Origin: Mongoliibacter ruber
GTDB taxonomy: Bacteria; Bacteroidota; Bacteroidia; Cytophagales; Cyclobacteriaceae
Length of the DNA stretch: 64,000 nt
Direction of reading: 5' to 3'
Assembly: GCF_003003005.1 (NCBI RefSeq)
Contig: NZ_PVTR01000007.1
Coordinates: forward strand, 268,937-332,936
Position 1 is the first letter of the stretch; every line of letters begins with the position of its first letter. Shown piece after piece: positions 24,967 through 34,309 of the stretch. The notes under the pieces are model-generated. The model saw only the letters and a list, made by a program, of their open reading frames with translations, searched no databases and was not told the origin of the DNA. The position numbers and the translations under genes were made by a program.

Positions 24967-27900
24967 TCAAACAGCCAATTTATCATTGTCATTTTCATCC
25001 AATTCTTTGTACTTCCAGATAGCCAAAACTGAAATCACCAATAAAATCAATACCATCCAATATACCCAAACTGGAACGGGTACAGGATCTCCTTTTGCGT
25101 AAGAATGCAAGCCTGATAAATAATAATTTACCCCGAATGAGGTCATGATGATAGCACCAAATGCCCATAAACTAGCAAGATTGTATATCAAACCGTTTTT
25201 GAAAGCTGGGATCAATCTGAGGTGTAGCACAAAGGCATACACAATGACAGAAATCAAAGCCCAGGTCTCCTTAGGATCCCATGCCCAATACCTTCCCCAA
25301 CTTTCATTGGCCCATACGCCTCCAAGAAATGTACCGATAGCGAGTAAAAATAAACCTATTGTAATGGACATTTCATTGACCATCTGCAGTTCTCTGAGGC
25401 TATTCCACCAAGATTTTTTAGGATGGGATGGTTTAAATATCACCAAGAGTAAACTTAGCAATGCAATGATAGCCGCTAGGGCAAGTGGAGCATAACCGCT
25501 GACGATGACAGCAACATGTATCTTGAGCCAGTAAGAATGCAGCACAGGCATCAAATTGGTGATTTCTGGATTGAGCCAGTCGAGAAAACTCACAAATAGG
25601 AGCGTGCCTGAAAATAAAAGCCCTAGAGGCACAGTAAATTTAGACTTATTACCAAAGATCAAACCCATCAACAATACGCCCCAGGCAACGAATACCAACA
25701 TTTCAAAGCCATCACTCCAAGGTGGGTGCTTGGCAATGAACCACCTTAATGCTAAATGAAAAGTGAAGGCCAGCATGCCAATCCATGCCAAAATCAACCC
25801 AGCCTTCCAACTATGAAAGATTATGGTTTTGTTTTTAAAGAGCATGGTTATGGCGAGCGCCAACATCAAAGTTCCCAGAAGCCAAAATGGTCCAAATAGC
25901 TTTGTGCCCAAGTTGAGACGGTTATAAAGAATCTCAGCCTGTATATCAGTTTGGCTTGGGTAAACTTCTTCGCCCGCTTTTTCCTGATAAAGCGAAATGT
26001 AGGATAAGGTCTCTTCTGCCTCTGCCCAGTCTCCAGTATCCATACCTTTTTGAATAGCCTGAAAATACATGGGAGTGATGTTTTTGACAAATATCCCATC
26101 TTCTTCTTCAAAACCCTGCATAAACTGTTGACCGGTGTACCAAGTATTGTTAGGGTCAAGTCGGTTTGGGAATAGTCGAAGAAAGTCGCCAGTCAACAGA
26201 CCATAAAAAATATTGAATCTTTCGTCAGTTTTCAGGAGTTCTTTGTGTCCTTCGTTCCTTTCAGAAGGTTTAAGTTTGTTGGCCTCCTCTACCATATCTT
26301 GAATCAGGTAGTTTCCTTCCGCATCCAAAAAGTCATTGAATGCAATCCTGTCATTGGATTGTATGCCTAAGGTTTGAAATACCTCAAATGACTTTTCTTT
26401 GTCAACCTTGATTAAAGGAAGTTCACTGTAAGCCCTCGGATCCATTTGTACTTCCAAAAGAAACTGCTCAGGAGTTAACCTTATGTCTTCTTTTTCCCCG
26501 GGTATACTGATATAGCTTTTACCTGTCAGTTTTCTGGCAATTTCATTGGCCAAGGTATTCAAGGGCTTCATCCTGCCGTCCAAATCCTGAACAATCAATT
26601 TTCCATAAGATTCGGCGTGATGGGTGGGCACTATTTTCGGATAGCCTTCTTCTGATGGGTTTTGAGGCTTGACCATTCCCCAGCTGGCCATGACCAATAA
26701 GAATCCAGCCAACAGGTAGCTGACCTTACCAAATCCCACAGGAGTTTCCTGATCCCTTTTTTTGCCTTGCTGGATTTTGGAAAGTTTGAAATTAAGGATC
26801 CTAAACCTACTTCCTTTTGCAAATAAGGTCAGCAGCATGCCTAATGTCAAAAGGGTGTAACCCAAGTAAGTGATGTATGTACCAGGTCTGTCTTGATTGA
26901 CTGAAAGGACAGTACCTCTTTCATCCGTATCATATGAAGACTGGTAAAATCTGAACCCTCGGTAATCAAGGACATTGTTCATGAAAATCCGGAAAGGAAA
27001 CTCATCTCCCTTATCCATCACCATGACTTCACTGGCATAGCTGGACGGGCTTTGGCTTCCTGGATAGCGCTCCAGTTCAAATGCATTCAGGTAAAGAGAA
27101 AAAGGCAATGAAATAGGTTTGGGGCCAAATGTCATCGCATATTGTTGACCGGCATGTGCAAAAGAAGTCCAAGTGGGTTTGAAACTCACCATTTTGACAT
27201 AGGCAGAAGAAACATCATTTCCATCTTCATCTTGGATTTTGTAGTGGATTACATCCAAAAGGTTTTTGGCGATTGCTTCATCTTCCTCAGCAACATAAGT
27301 CAAAGACACACTTTCATGGATATCTCTTACCAAAAATGCACCCTCATCCCACTGGTAGAGGGTCATAAGCTTGAAAACTTGTGTTTCTCCAGCGTGTAAG
27401 TTGCTCATTTGTTGTGTGTTCATATCCATTATCTGAAGATGAACATCTGAGCTTATTTTCCAGATTCCGGATTCTTTAAAAAGTCTGACAGGGTGTTCAG
27501 TATCATTTTGGGTGCTAAGCGTCAATCCTCCAAGCCTGATGTATTTTCCCTGATCAACCAAAAAATCCTCTCTGCCGCCTTCCATGGCCACGGCAATTTG
27601 AAAGAAGGTTTCATTTCCGGGTATAAAGTCTTCTGTGGCCCCTTGGATGTATTCTTCGAAAACCACATTGAATTTTTTGTCCCCGATTGTGGCAGAGATT
27701 TTTTTGCTCTTGAAACCTTTTGGTAAAAACTGTAAAGGTTTTTCAAAGCTCTGTGGGGATTCGTTTCCGGATTCTCTTAATTGGAAATAATGGGCTGTTG
27801 TGTGAAAAGTATCTACTTCCTGACCTTGCCGGATATGCATGATTCCCTCTTCACTCAGGTATCTTGTGACACCTGCACCAAAGATGATGATCACAAAAGC

Positions 27901-28146
27901 AATATGGAATAGACCTACGGGCCACCTGTTTTTATGGAAAAGTTTGTATTGCTTGATATGTGCTATGAAATTGACAGCCATCCAAACCATAATCACTTCA
28001 AACCACCAAGCATCGTAGACCAAACCTCTTGCTACAGCAGTGCCGTGGTCATTTTCGATAAAGGTTGCCACGCCCATCGCACCGGCAAAGGCAATAAGAA
28101 GTACTAAGGTGACTTTGGTAGAGAATATGGCTTTTAAATATTTCAT
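24967..28146 (-). CDS. ccsBA: Fused ResB-CcsA cytochrome c maturation protein (CcsBA)
   Basis: A 1059-residue membrane protein. The N-terminal half is ResB/Ccs1-like: four helices framing a large periplasmic domain, with FRFYQSSYDTDERGTVLSV as a landmark. A second periplasmic stretch (about 490-720) links to the C-terminal CcsA half with the haem-handling WGRYWAWDPKETWALI motif and HPPWSDGFEML. In system II it exports haem and attaches it to CxxCH motifs of c-type cytochromes. It is the last gene of the nrf operon, 2 nt after the porin gene, and so is dedicated at least partly to maturing NrfH and NrfA, including the unusual CxxCK haem site of NrfA. Confidence 0.95.
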   Translation of the reverse strand: MKYLKAIFSTKVTLVLLIAFAGAMGVATFIENDHGTAVARGLVYDAWWFEVIMVWMAVNFIAHIKQYKLFHKNRWPVGLFHIAFVIIIFGAGVTRYLSEEGIMHIRQGQEVDTFHTTAHYFQLRESGNESPQSFEKPLQFLPKGFKSKKISATIGDKKFNVVFEEYIQGATEDFIPGNETFFQIAVAMEGGREDFLVDQGKYIRLGGLTLSTQNDTEHPVRLFKESGIWKISSDVHLQIMDMNTQQMSNLHAGETQVFKLMTLYQWDEGAFLVRDIHESVSLTYVAEEDEAIAKNLLDVIHYKIQDEDGNDVSSAYVKMVSFKPTWTSFAHAGQQYAMTFGPKPISLPFSLYLNAFELERYPGSQSPSSYASEVMVMDKGDEFPFRIFMNNVLDYRGFRFYQSSYDTDERGTVLSVNQDRPGTYITYLGYTLLTLGMLLTLFAKGSRFRILNFKLSKIQQGKKRDQETPVGFGKVSYLLAGFLLVMASWGMVKPQNPSEEGYPKIVPTHHAESYGKLIVQDLDGRMKPLNTLANEIARKLTGKSYISIPGEKEDIRLTPEQFLLEVQMDPRAYSELPLIKVDKEKSFEVFQTLGIQSNDRIAFNDFLDAEGNYLIQDMVEEANKLKPSERNEGHKELLKTDERFNIFYGLLTGDFLRLFPNRLDPNNTWYTGQQFMQGFEEEDGIFVKNITPMYFQAIQKGMDTGDWAEAEETLSYISLYQEKAGEEVYPSQTDIQAEILYNRLNLGTKLFGPFWLLGTLMLALAITMLFKNKTIIFHSWKAGLILAWIGMLAFTFHLALRWFIAKHPPWSDGFEMLVFVAWGVLLMGLIFGNKSKFTVPLGLLFSGTLLFVSFLDWLNPEITNLMPVLHSYWLKIHVAVIVSGYAPLALAAIIALLSLLLVIFKPSHPKKSWWNSLRELQMVNEMSITIGLFLLAIGTFLGGVWANESWGRYWAWDPKETWALISVIVYAFVLHLRLIPAFKNGLIYNLASLWAFGAIIMTSFGVNYYLSGLHSYAKGDPVPVPVWVYWMVLILLVISVLAIWKYKELDENDNDKLAV

Positions 28147-28148
28147 AA

Positions 28149-29486
28149 TTAGAGAAGTATACCGATAAATCTATTTTTCATGGTAGGCCTAAATATCAAC
28201 ATCAGGTAGGCCCAGTTTTGAGTACTTTTTGGATTGCCCACTCCCTGAATTTTGCGGGTAAATACTTCCGTTGCAAAAAACTGACTGTATCCCCCTTGGA
28301 TAGAAAAGGCCTCATTGACAATCCATCCCATGGTCAAATCCAACTCTGAACCGAAATACCTTCCCTCAGGAGGTGTTGGTGAAAAGTCATTGATGATTCT
28401 AAATATTTCAGTGTTGGAATAAAACAAATGGTAGTCAGCTTGAAAGAACAAGTTTTTGCTGAAAGCATACCTGGACTTGATAAAATAATCTTCCAAACCT
28501 TCCATGTTTTCATGTGCGCCACCTACATAAAACAAGTCCATATAGCCATTGAATAAGTGGTTCGTACCATACAATGGGTTATATGCATTATTATCCAAGG
28601 TTCTGGCATTGTCCCCACTGATATGTTCTAATCCTGCTGATAGGGTCCAGATTTTGCCTTCCTCACGGTTGACAGGAATGGTGTGGTTATAAGCTATGCT
28701 AAAGTTGTAGGCGTTGATATTTCTAAAACCACTCATATCCTCCCCGAATTGATGGTAGTAAAAAGCGGAAACCTGGGAATTGCCAGAATTGTACTTCAGG
28801 GTAGGTATACCGATAGTTGACCTATACCTTACACCTCTATCCCTTATCTCTCCGGTAGCAGCATCAATATCCTGCCACTCCCTGCCATCATTCCAGAAAA
28901 GAGCTGAAAAAGAGACTTTTCCCCATTTGTTTTCATAGCGGGCCATTTGAGCGACCTTGTATTGATTGGGTGTAAAAAAAGGCTGGTCAGTCAATGCCAA
29001 GCTTGTCTGGTTATAGCCGCCTCCAAAATGGAATTTCATATCTTCTTTCTCATGTTGAAAAAGGAGGAAATCATGTGCTCGTGCTTGCAAAGCCCAATCT
29101 AGGTTTCCCAGAAATCGGAAATTATCATAGTTGAGTTCTTGCCTACCGATTTTGATTTTCCAATTCTCTTTGATTTTGGCAGTGGCCCAAGCTTCATGTA
29201 CAGATAGGAAATTGTCAGAGGCTTTGACCTGAGGCGTACTTCCAAAAATCCTAATATCCTGTACAGACATAAAAAAGCTGAAGTTTTCCATTTCATACTT
29301 GGCTTGAAGCCTTGCACGGTGTCCCATAAAAGCAAAAGGATCTGCAGAATCTTCTATTAATCTGCCAAAACCATTTCTGAATTCAGAGCGCTGAATGTAT
29401 TGACCATCCACACTGAATTGGGCGTGTAGGTGAAAACAGGGCAAACTTATCAAAAGCAGCCCTAAGAATAATTTGGAGGTTTTCAT
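28149..29486 (-). CDS. Alginate-export-family outer-membrane porin
   Basis: A 445-residue protein with a signal peptide (about 1-22). The mature part alternates short amphipathic strands with aromatic ends, starting FSVDGQYIQRSEFRNGFG and containing the family segment KIKIGRQELNYDNFRFLG. This matches the alginate_exp/OprE-like porin family, which forms outer-membrane channels. It lies between nrfA (12 nt upstream) and ccsBA (2 nt downstream). The context suggests that it lets nitrite or another small anion reach the periplasmic reductase, rather than exporting alginate. There are no alginate genes here. Confidence 0.88.
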   Translation of the reverse strand: MKTSKLFLGLLLISLPCFHLHAQFSVDGQYIQRSEFRNGFGRLIEDSADPFAFMGHRARLQAKYEMENFSFFMSVQDIRIFGSTPQVKASDNFLSVHEAWATAKIKENWKIKIGRQELNYDNFRFLGNLDWALQARAHDFLLFQHEKEDMKFHFGGGYNQTSLALTDQPFFTPNQYKVAQMARYENKWGKVSFSALFWNDGREWQDIDAATGEIRDRGVRYRSTIGIPTLKYNSGNSQVSAFYYHQFGEDMSGFRNINAYNFSIAYNHTIPVNREEGKIWTLSAGLEHISGDNARTLDNNAYNPLYGTNHLFNGYMDLFYVGGAHENMEGLEDYFIKSRYAFSKNLFFQADYHLFYSNTEIFRIINDFSPTPPEGRYFGSELDLTMGWIVNEAFSIQGGYSQFFATEVFTRKIQGVGNPKSTQNWAYLMLIFRPTMKNRFIGILL

Positions 29487-29498
29487 GGTAATAGAAGT

Positions 29499-30992
29499 TT
29501 ACCTGCTACTTACTGTTTTCACTTCTTTTTGAGCTTCACGGGCTTTACCTGCTTTTAGCCATTGAGGGATTACCTGTTCAAGGAATTTTTCTTTTTCAGC
29601 TTTTTCTTTTTCTATATCTAGACCGATATAGGTTTGAAGTGTGGCTTTGTTGTTGAAATCAGGCATTTCTACAGGGTGGTTGTGACCCAAATCCGCCAAA
29701 ACTCTTGTCAATTTGATACGGGTTTCCTGAATGATTCCTGTAGCAGAAGTAATGATCCTACTGGATTCAAGTGGTGCGTGGAAAGCACCTCCGTGTGAGG
29801 CAACGACAAAATCCCATCTCCACTGCGCATGCCTGATACCCTGCTGGATTTCCTTCATTTGGGAATCGCTGGCACCAAGTTCCCAAGCTTTACCAGCTTC
29901 AATATGTGCCATGGCAATAAGTTTCTGGAGTTTGGATGAGCCTTCTTTGACCTTGCGCTGTCTGTCATAGACATCGGTCATCAAATCTTCTTGTTTTTCC
30001 CTGTGGCAGACGAAACACGAGTTTTCTACATTCTGAAGAGGTGAACCAATATGGTGATCAGTGAATTTTTGTCCCCCTTCATTTTTGTACGGCATATGAC
30101 AATCTGCACAGGAAACCCCTCTTTTTGCATGAACACTCATTTCGTACAGCTCATAGTCAGGGTGTTGCGCTTTGATCATTCTGGTTTTACTTATTGGGTG
30201 TGTCCAATCAGCAAAATCTATATTATCAAAATAGGATTCCATTGATTCTACATTCAAGCCATCTTTCCAAGGGAATACGAGGTAGTTTGCACCTTCTTTG
30301 CCAGGTTTATCTTTGTCAAAATAATATTCTACATGGCACTGCGCACAAACCAAAGAGCGCATTTCCTGATGTGATGCTTGGTTGATATCTTTTCCCATGG
30401 ATTCGAAAGCCTCTATCAAAGCGGGTCTCGTGATGGTCAAATTCATAGTTTCAGGATTATGGCAATCAGCACAACCAATGGGATTGATTACTTCTGATCC
30501 AAAATCTGAAAGTTTTTTGCTGTAATACTCAGTCACACCCAACTCGCTCATCAATCTGGGTACATCGGGGCTTTTACAAGTCCAACAAGTGGAAGGCATT
30601 ACACCGTCTCCTGGCTCCATAGGAGATCCAATTCGAAGAGTGTTTTGGACATCAGTGACTGCCCATGCATGCCCTCGTGGGTGATTGTAATCTTTACTGA
30701 AAGCATATCCAGCCCAAAGGATCACCAATTCCGGTTGATCGTCCAATACATCCTTGAAGCCAGATGTATTGTACATACTTTGGAAAGTAGTGTCTTTTGT
30801 TTTCATGTAGGACTGGTACTGTCTTGGGTAGTTGAGACCCCATACAGAATCTCTGGGTTCAATACCTTCAAGCTTCACCTTGGGCTGATAGGCAAAGCGT
30901 GCTTCAGTTTTCCTATCCATTATAGTATAGGCCAACATGGCCAAGAGGAAAACGATGACGGCTGTTAATCCAAAAAGAATCCAATTTTTCAT
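29499..30992 (-). CDS. nrfA: Ammonia-forming cytochrome c nitrite reductase
   Basis: A 497-residue periplasmic pentahaem cytochrome with an N-terminal anchor or uncleaved signal (about 5-25). The catalytic haem motif is CWTCK (136-140), followed by four CxxCH sites at 174-178, 216-220, 295-299 and 326-330. The distal histidines and the calcium-site region (HAKRGVSCADCHMPY, then KFTDHHIGSP) are present. It reduces nitrite to ammonium with six electrons taken from NrfH. Haem count and order are canonical. It lies 21 nt after nrfH in a four-gene operon. Confidence 0.98.
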   Translation of the reverse strand: MKNWILFGLTAVIVFLLAMLAYTIMDRKTEARFAYQPKVKLEGIEPRDSVWGLNYPRQYQSYMKTKDTTFQSMYNTSGFKDVLDDQPELVILWAGYAFSKDYNHPRGHAWAVTDVQNTLRIGSPMEPGDGVMPSTCWTCKSPDVPRLMSELGVTEYYSKKLSDFGSEVINPIGCADCHNPETMNLTITRPALIEAFESMGKDINQASHQEMRSLVCAQCHVEYYFDKDKPGKEGANYLVFPWKDGLNVESMESYFDNIDFADWTHPISKTRMIKAQHPDYELYEMSVHAKRGVSCADCHMPYKNEGGQKFTDHHIGSPLQNVENSCFVCHREKQEDLMTDVYDRQRKVKEGSSKLQKLIAMAHIEAGKAWELGASDSQMKEIQQGIRHAQWRWDFVVASHGGAFHAPLESSRIITSATGIIQETRIKLTRVLADLGHNHPVEMPDFNNKATLQTYIGLDIEKEKAEKEKFLEQVIPQWLKAGKAREAQKEVKTVSSR

Positions 30993-31013
30993 ATTGCTGT
31001 GGTTTATTTTCTG

Positions 31014-31643
31014 TTATTTATTTGACTTCATAGATTCCTTGAGCCATTTAGGGATGATTTCGAGATCCGGTGGAGCATGTGCACGAATGGGTTCTATCTG
31101 GTGACCTACTGAGGCCAAGGATCTGATTTTTCCGTGGGGCACTTCTCTGTGGCATTCCCAACAAAGGCGGTCTGTTCTATGAGGGTGGTGATTTTCTACT
31201 GCATCCATCAGCTTGGCATCTGTCACTTGATTTTCATGACATCTGATGCAATTGTTTTGGATTACTTTAATGGATGGTTCTAGGGCCCTTATGACTTGGG
31301 GTTCTGCCCTTAAAGTGAAAATAGTCGAGTGATACAAACCGTCTTTTGCCTTGAAAAAGTACTTACTGGCAATATTATCATGTGGGACATGGCAGTCATT
31401 GCAATGAGCAACTTCCCTATGTGAACTCCTGGTCCAGGTAATATACTGAGGTGTCATCAGGTGACAGTTGACACAAGCTTGAGGATCATCAGAGAGGTAT
31501 GAAGCGGCATTGCTAAGCCTGATCATATAGATTCCTAGTCCAAAGATGGCAGCTACCAAAACTGTTGCAGCAGGGCGCCATTTTCTTGGAGGAATAAGGC
31601 TGAATTTAAAAAGGCTTTTTTTAAATCTGTGGTAGTGGCTCAT
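31014..31643 (-). CDS. nrfH: NapC/NirT-family tetrahaem quinol dehydrogenase
   Basis: A 209-residue inner-membrane cytochrome. One membrane helix (about 24-42) is followed by four CxxCH haem sites at 57-61, 81-85, 132-136 and 161-165. Such NrfH proteins oxidise menaquinol and pass electrons to NrfA. The gene is the first of nrfH-nrfA-porin-ccsBA. An ATGAC-N4-GTCAT palindrome centred about 60 nt upstream of the start suggests oxygen or nitrogen-oxide control by a Crp/Fnr-type regulator. The start codon 31643 is directly followed by the basic stretch expected before a membrane anchor. Confidence 0.96.
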   Translation of the reverse strand: MSHYHRFKKSLFKFSLIPPRKWRPAATVLVAAIFGLGIYMIRLSNAASYLSDDPQACVNCHLMTPQYITWTRSSHREVAHCNDCHVPHDNIASKYFFKAKDGLYHSTIFTLRAEPQVIRALEPSIKVIQNNCIRCHENQVTDAKLMDAVENHHPHRTDRLCWECHREVPHGKIRSLASVGHQIEPIRAHAPPDLEIIPKWLKESMKSNK

Positions 31644-31976
31644 GGGTGTTTATTCCTTTGAAGAAACAATACTATAGGTTAAAAATAAGACAAACTATGA
31701 CCAATGTCATGTGTTTGCCTTTTTTTTAAATATGTAGGTGAATGCAATTTTCATAAGAAAGACCCTATTTCATGCTGTAAAATGATTTAAACAGGGATAT
31801 TTTATTTTGAAAAAAATATTAAATAATAGCTTTTGTTTCTTTTCAAATTCAGGATTTTATGCTGTTAGGCCTAAAAGGCAACGAAAAACAAACAGGGTTG
31901 CGACACTTAGCACCTCAAATTGCCGATCATACAATTTGCAATCGGATTTTCAGCGAAATATTTTTTAGATTTTAAC
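31644..31976. other. Divergent intergenic region between nrfH and the GMC operon
   Basis: This 333-nt interval has no gene. Near nrfH it holds the palindrome at 31697-31710 and, on the minus strand, TAGTATTG at 31667-31674 (one mismatch to TAnnTTTG), which would place the palindrome centre near -43, a usual Class II activator position. The middle is AT-rich with T and A runs. Before the plus-strand gene, TACAATTTG near 31930 is a near-match with one extra base in the spacer. Promoter choices here are tentative. Confidence 0.5.
31697..31710. promoter_or_regulatory. Crp/Fnr-like palindrome ATGAC-N4-GTCAT
   Basis: ATGACCAATGTCAT is a perfect 5+4+5 palindrome. The half-site and 4-nt spacer follow the layout of Fnr/Dnr/NnrR sites (TTGAT-N4-ATCAA, TTGAC-N4-GTCAA). 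It lies 54 nt from the nrfH start and more than 260 nt from the divergent gene, so nrfH is the likely target. Confidence 0.6.
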
Positions 31977-32516
31977 ATGGATAGAAGAACTGCCCTTAAA
32001 TCATTGGCCATCACAGTGTGGGGAATGATGGTGCTGCCGGGATGTAATCCGGATGAGATTCAGGAAACTGAACTGCTTTATAAAAGCTTGCCCCTAGATG
32101 AGACCCAAAGAAATAACCTGAGATTAATGGTTGACACATTTTTACCAGAGACAGACAGTAAAGGTGGTGTTGAATTAAGTGTACATGAATTTGTCAATAA
32201 GCTACTCGCCAATTGTTACGAAGAGGAAATTCAAAAATCATTTCTGGATGGTCTGAATATTTTGGAAAACAAGTCTCAGGAATTGGCACAGGTTTCTTTT
32301 GACAAAAACAGTAGCAGTCAAAGAGAAGCGATTTTGATGCAGATGGATGATGAAGAAAAAATTGAGGAAAAGGCATTTTTCGATTTATCAAAAGAGCTTG
32401 TCATATTAGGCTATACCAGTTCTGAATATTTCCTGACCAATTTCACCAATTATGAAATGATCCCCGGTGGCTATGACGGCTGCGTTCCGGTACCTAACCA
32501 ACCTTATAAAATCTGA
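31977..32516 (+). CDS. Gluconate 2-dehydrogenase subunit 3-like protein
   Basis: A 179-residue exported protein. The N-terminus MDRRTALKSLAITVWG has a twin-arginine pair and a hydrophobic core ending in a lipobox-like LPGC (C23). The rest is mostly helical, with PETDSKGGVELSVHEFVNKLLANC, matching the small subunit (DUF1348-independent 'subunit 3') of membrane-bound gluconate/sorbitol dehydrogenases. Its role is to help the large flavoprotein fold, travel via Tat and attach. It precedes the GMC subunit by 3 nt, so the two form one complex. ATG 31977 is favoured by the RR signal. Confidence 0.9.
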   Translation: MDRRTALKSLAITVWGMMVLPGCNPDEIQETELLYKSLPLDETQRNNLRLMVDTFLPETDSKGGVELSVHEFVNKLLANCYEEEIQKSFLDGLNILENKSQELAQVSFDKNSSSQREAILMQMDDEEKIEEKAFFDLSKELVILGYTSSEYFLTNFTNYEMIPGGYDGCVPVPNQPYKI

Positions 32517-32519
32517 TCC

Positions 32520-34229
32520 ATGCCAAACCTAAACCTAAGTGCAAAAAATGAAATGACCTATGATGCAATTGTCATTGGGTCGGGTATCAGTGGGGGATGG
32601 GCAGCCAAGGAATTGTCCGAAAAAGGACTTAAGACCTTGGTCTTGGAGAGAGGCCGTGATGTCAAGCATATAAAGGATTACCCTACAGCTACGAAAAACC
32701 CATGGGATTTTGAATTTGGGGGCAAGCTTCCTCTTGAACAGCAAAAAGAATTTGGCAGGAGAGGAGCGAGAATTCATGAGTCCACTGCACACTTTTGGAT
32801 GAAAGAAGGAGAACAGGAAACCGTTCAGGAAAAACCTTTTCAATGGACCAGGGGGTACCAAGTAGGGGGGAAATCCTTGCTTTGGGCCAGGCAAACGCAA
32901 AGGTGGTCGGACTATGATTTTGAAGGTCCCGCTAGGGACGGTTACGCGGTGGATTGGCCAATAAGATATCAGGATCTTGCACCTTGGTACAGCCATGTAG
33001 AGAAATTTTCTGGAATTTCAGGAAACAAGGATGGTTTGCCACAATTACCTGATGGTGAATTTCTGAAGCCATTTGACCTAAGCTGTGTGGAAAGACATTT
33101 TCAGAAGGTGATTAAAGAGAATTACAACGATAGACATTTGATACATGGAAGGTGTGCACATGTAACAGACCCTCAGCCAATACACCAAGAACAAGGCAGG
33201 GCCAAATGTCAGCACCGAAACCTTTGTAACAGGGGTTGTCCCTTTGGAGGTTATTTTTCCTCCAATGCCTCTACCTTACCATGGGCCGAGCGTACTGGTA
33301 ATATGACCTTGAGACCTCATTCCGTGGTGCATTCCATTATATATGATGAGCAAAAAGGAAAGGCTTCAGGAGTAAGGGTTATAGATTCCAATGACATGAA
33401 GGTGTATGAGTATTTTGCCGATGTTATTTTCGTCAATGCTTCTGCACTGAACAGTAATCTTATCTTGCTCAATTCGATTTCTGATCGCTTTCCAAATGGA
33501 CTTGGTAATGACAATGGGCTCTTAGGGAAGTACATTTCTTGGCATAATTACCGAGGACAGATTTCAGGGAGAAGCGAGGATTTTCAGGATACCATGAGCA
33601 CCGGCAAAAATCCCTCTCATTCTTACATTCCTAGGTTTAGGAATGTTTTCAAACAGGAAACTGACTTTCTAAGGGGTTATGCTGTAGGCTTTGGGTCTTC
33701 ATCCAGAGCTGTACAGTTTTCCAGAAGTGGAATTGGGGAAGAGCTTAAAAAGAATTTGATGGATAGAAAACTCGGGCCTTGGTGGGTATCGGGTTGGATG
33801 CAAGGTGAAGTGATTCCTATTGAAAGCAATCATGTCAGGTTACATGATAACCTTGCAGACAAATACGGCATTCCGCAACTGGTGCTTTCGTGTGATTGGA
33901 CTGAAAATGATGATAAAATGGTCAAAGATTATATGGACCAAATGTCAGAGATGTTTGCCCTTGCTGGTTTTACAGATATCAATGCCAGAGATTCCGGATC
34001 TCCCCCAGGTTCTGATATCCACGAAATGGGTGGCGTCAGAATGGGACACGATCCAAAGACATCCCTACTCAATCGGTGGAATCAATTGCACCATTGCAAA
34101 AATGTCTTTGTGACAGATGGTGCATGTATGACCTCTACAGCAACGCAAAATCCTTCTCTTACATACATGGCTATCACTGCCCGTGCAGCAAATTATGCTG
34201 TAGAAGAGTTGAAGAAGGGAAATCTGTAG
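32520..34229 (+). CDS. GMC family oxidoreductase, large subunit
   Basis: A 569-residue FAD-dependent oxidoreductase. The FAD site is AIVIGSGISGGWAAKEL (GxGxxG) followed by LVLERGR. A cysteine-containing segment KCQHRNLCNRGCPFGGYFSS sits mid-protein, and the C-terminal GMC signature includes GGVRMGHDPKTSLLNRW and TATQNPSLTYMAITARAA. It should oxidise a sugar or sugar alcohol in the periplasm. It has no signal of its own and is likely carried out by its subunit-3 partner. No cytochrome c subunit gene is adjacent, so the electron acceptor is unknown. Confidence 0.94.
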   Translation: MPNLNLSAKNEMTYDAIVIGSGISGGWAAKELSEKGLKTLVLERGRDVKHIKDYPTATKNPWDFEFGGKLPLEQQKEFGRRGARIHESTAHFWMKEGEQETVQEKPFQWTRGYQVGGKSLLWARQTQRWSDYDFEGPARDGYAVDWPIRYQDLAPWYSHVEKFSGISGNKDGLPQLPDGEFLKPFDLSCVERHFQKVIKENYNDRHLIHGRCAHVTDPQPIHQEQGRAKCQHRNLCNRGCPFGGYFSSNASTLPWAERTGNMTLRPHSVVHSIIYDEQKGKASGVRVIDSNDMKVYEYFADVIFVNASALNSNLILLNSISDRFPNGLGNDNGLLGKYISWHNYRGQISGRSEDFQDTMSTGKNPSHSYIPRFRNVFKQETDFLRGYAVGFGSSSRAVQFSRSGIGEELKKNLMDRKLGPWWVSGWMQGEVIPIESNHVRLHDNLADKYGIPQLVLSCDWTENDDKMVKDYMDQMSEMFALAGFTDINARDSGSPPGSDIHEMGGVRMGHDPKTSLLNRWNQLHHCKNVFVTDGACMTSTATQNPSLTYMAITARAANYAVEELKKGNL

Positions 34230-34309
34230 TTAGGTTTGAAGAGATTGCCCCTTAGACAGTTGTGACAAGGCATCTTTTTGCCTATCTTTTTATTTCTAAA
34301 ATAAGAATT

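Noticed and set aside
32535..32996. A 153-codon antisense frame inside the GMC gene.
   Set aside because: It is opposite the FAD-binding region of a well-defined gene and has no recognisable domain.
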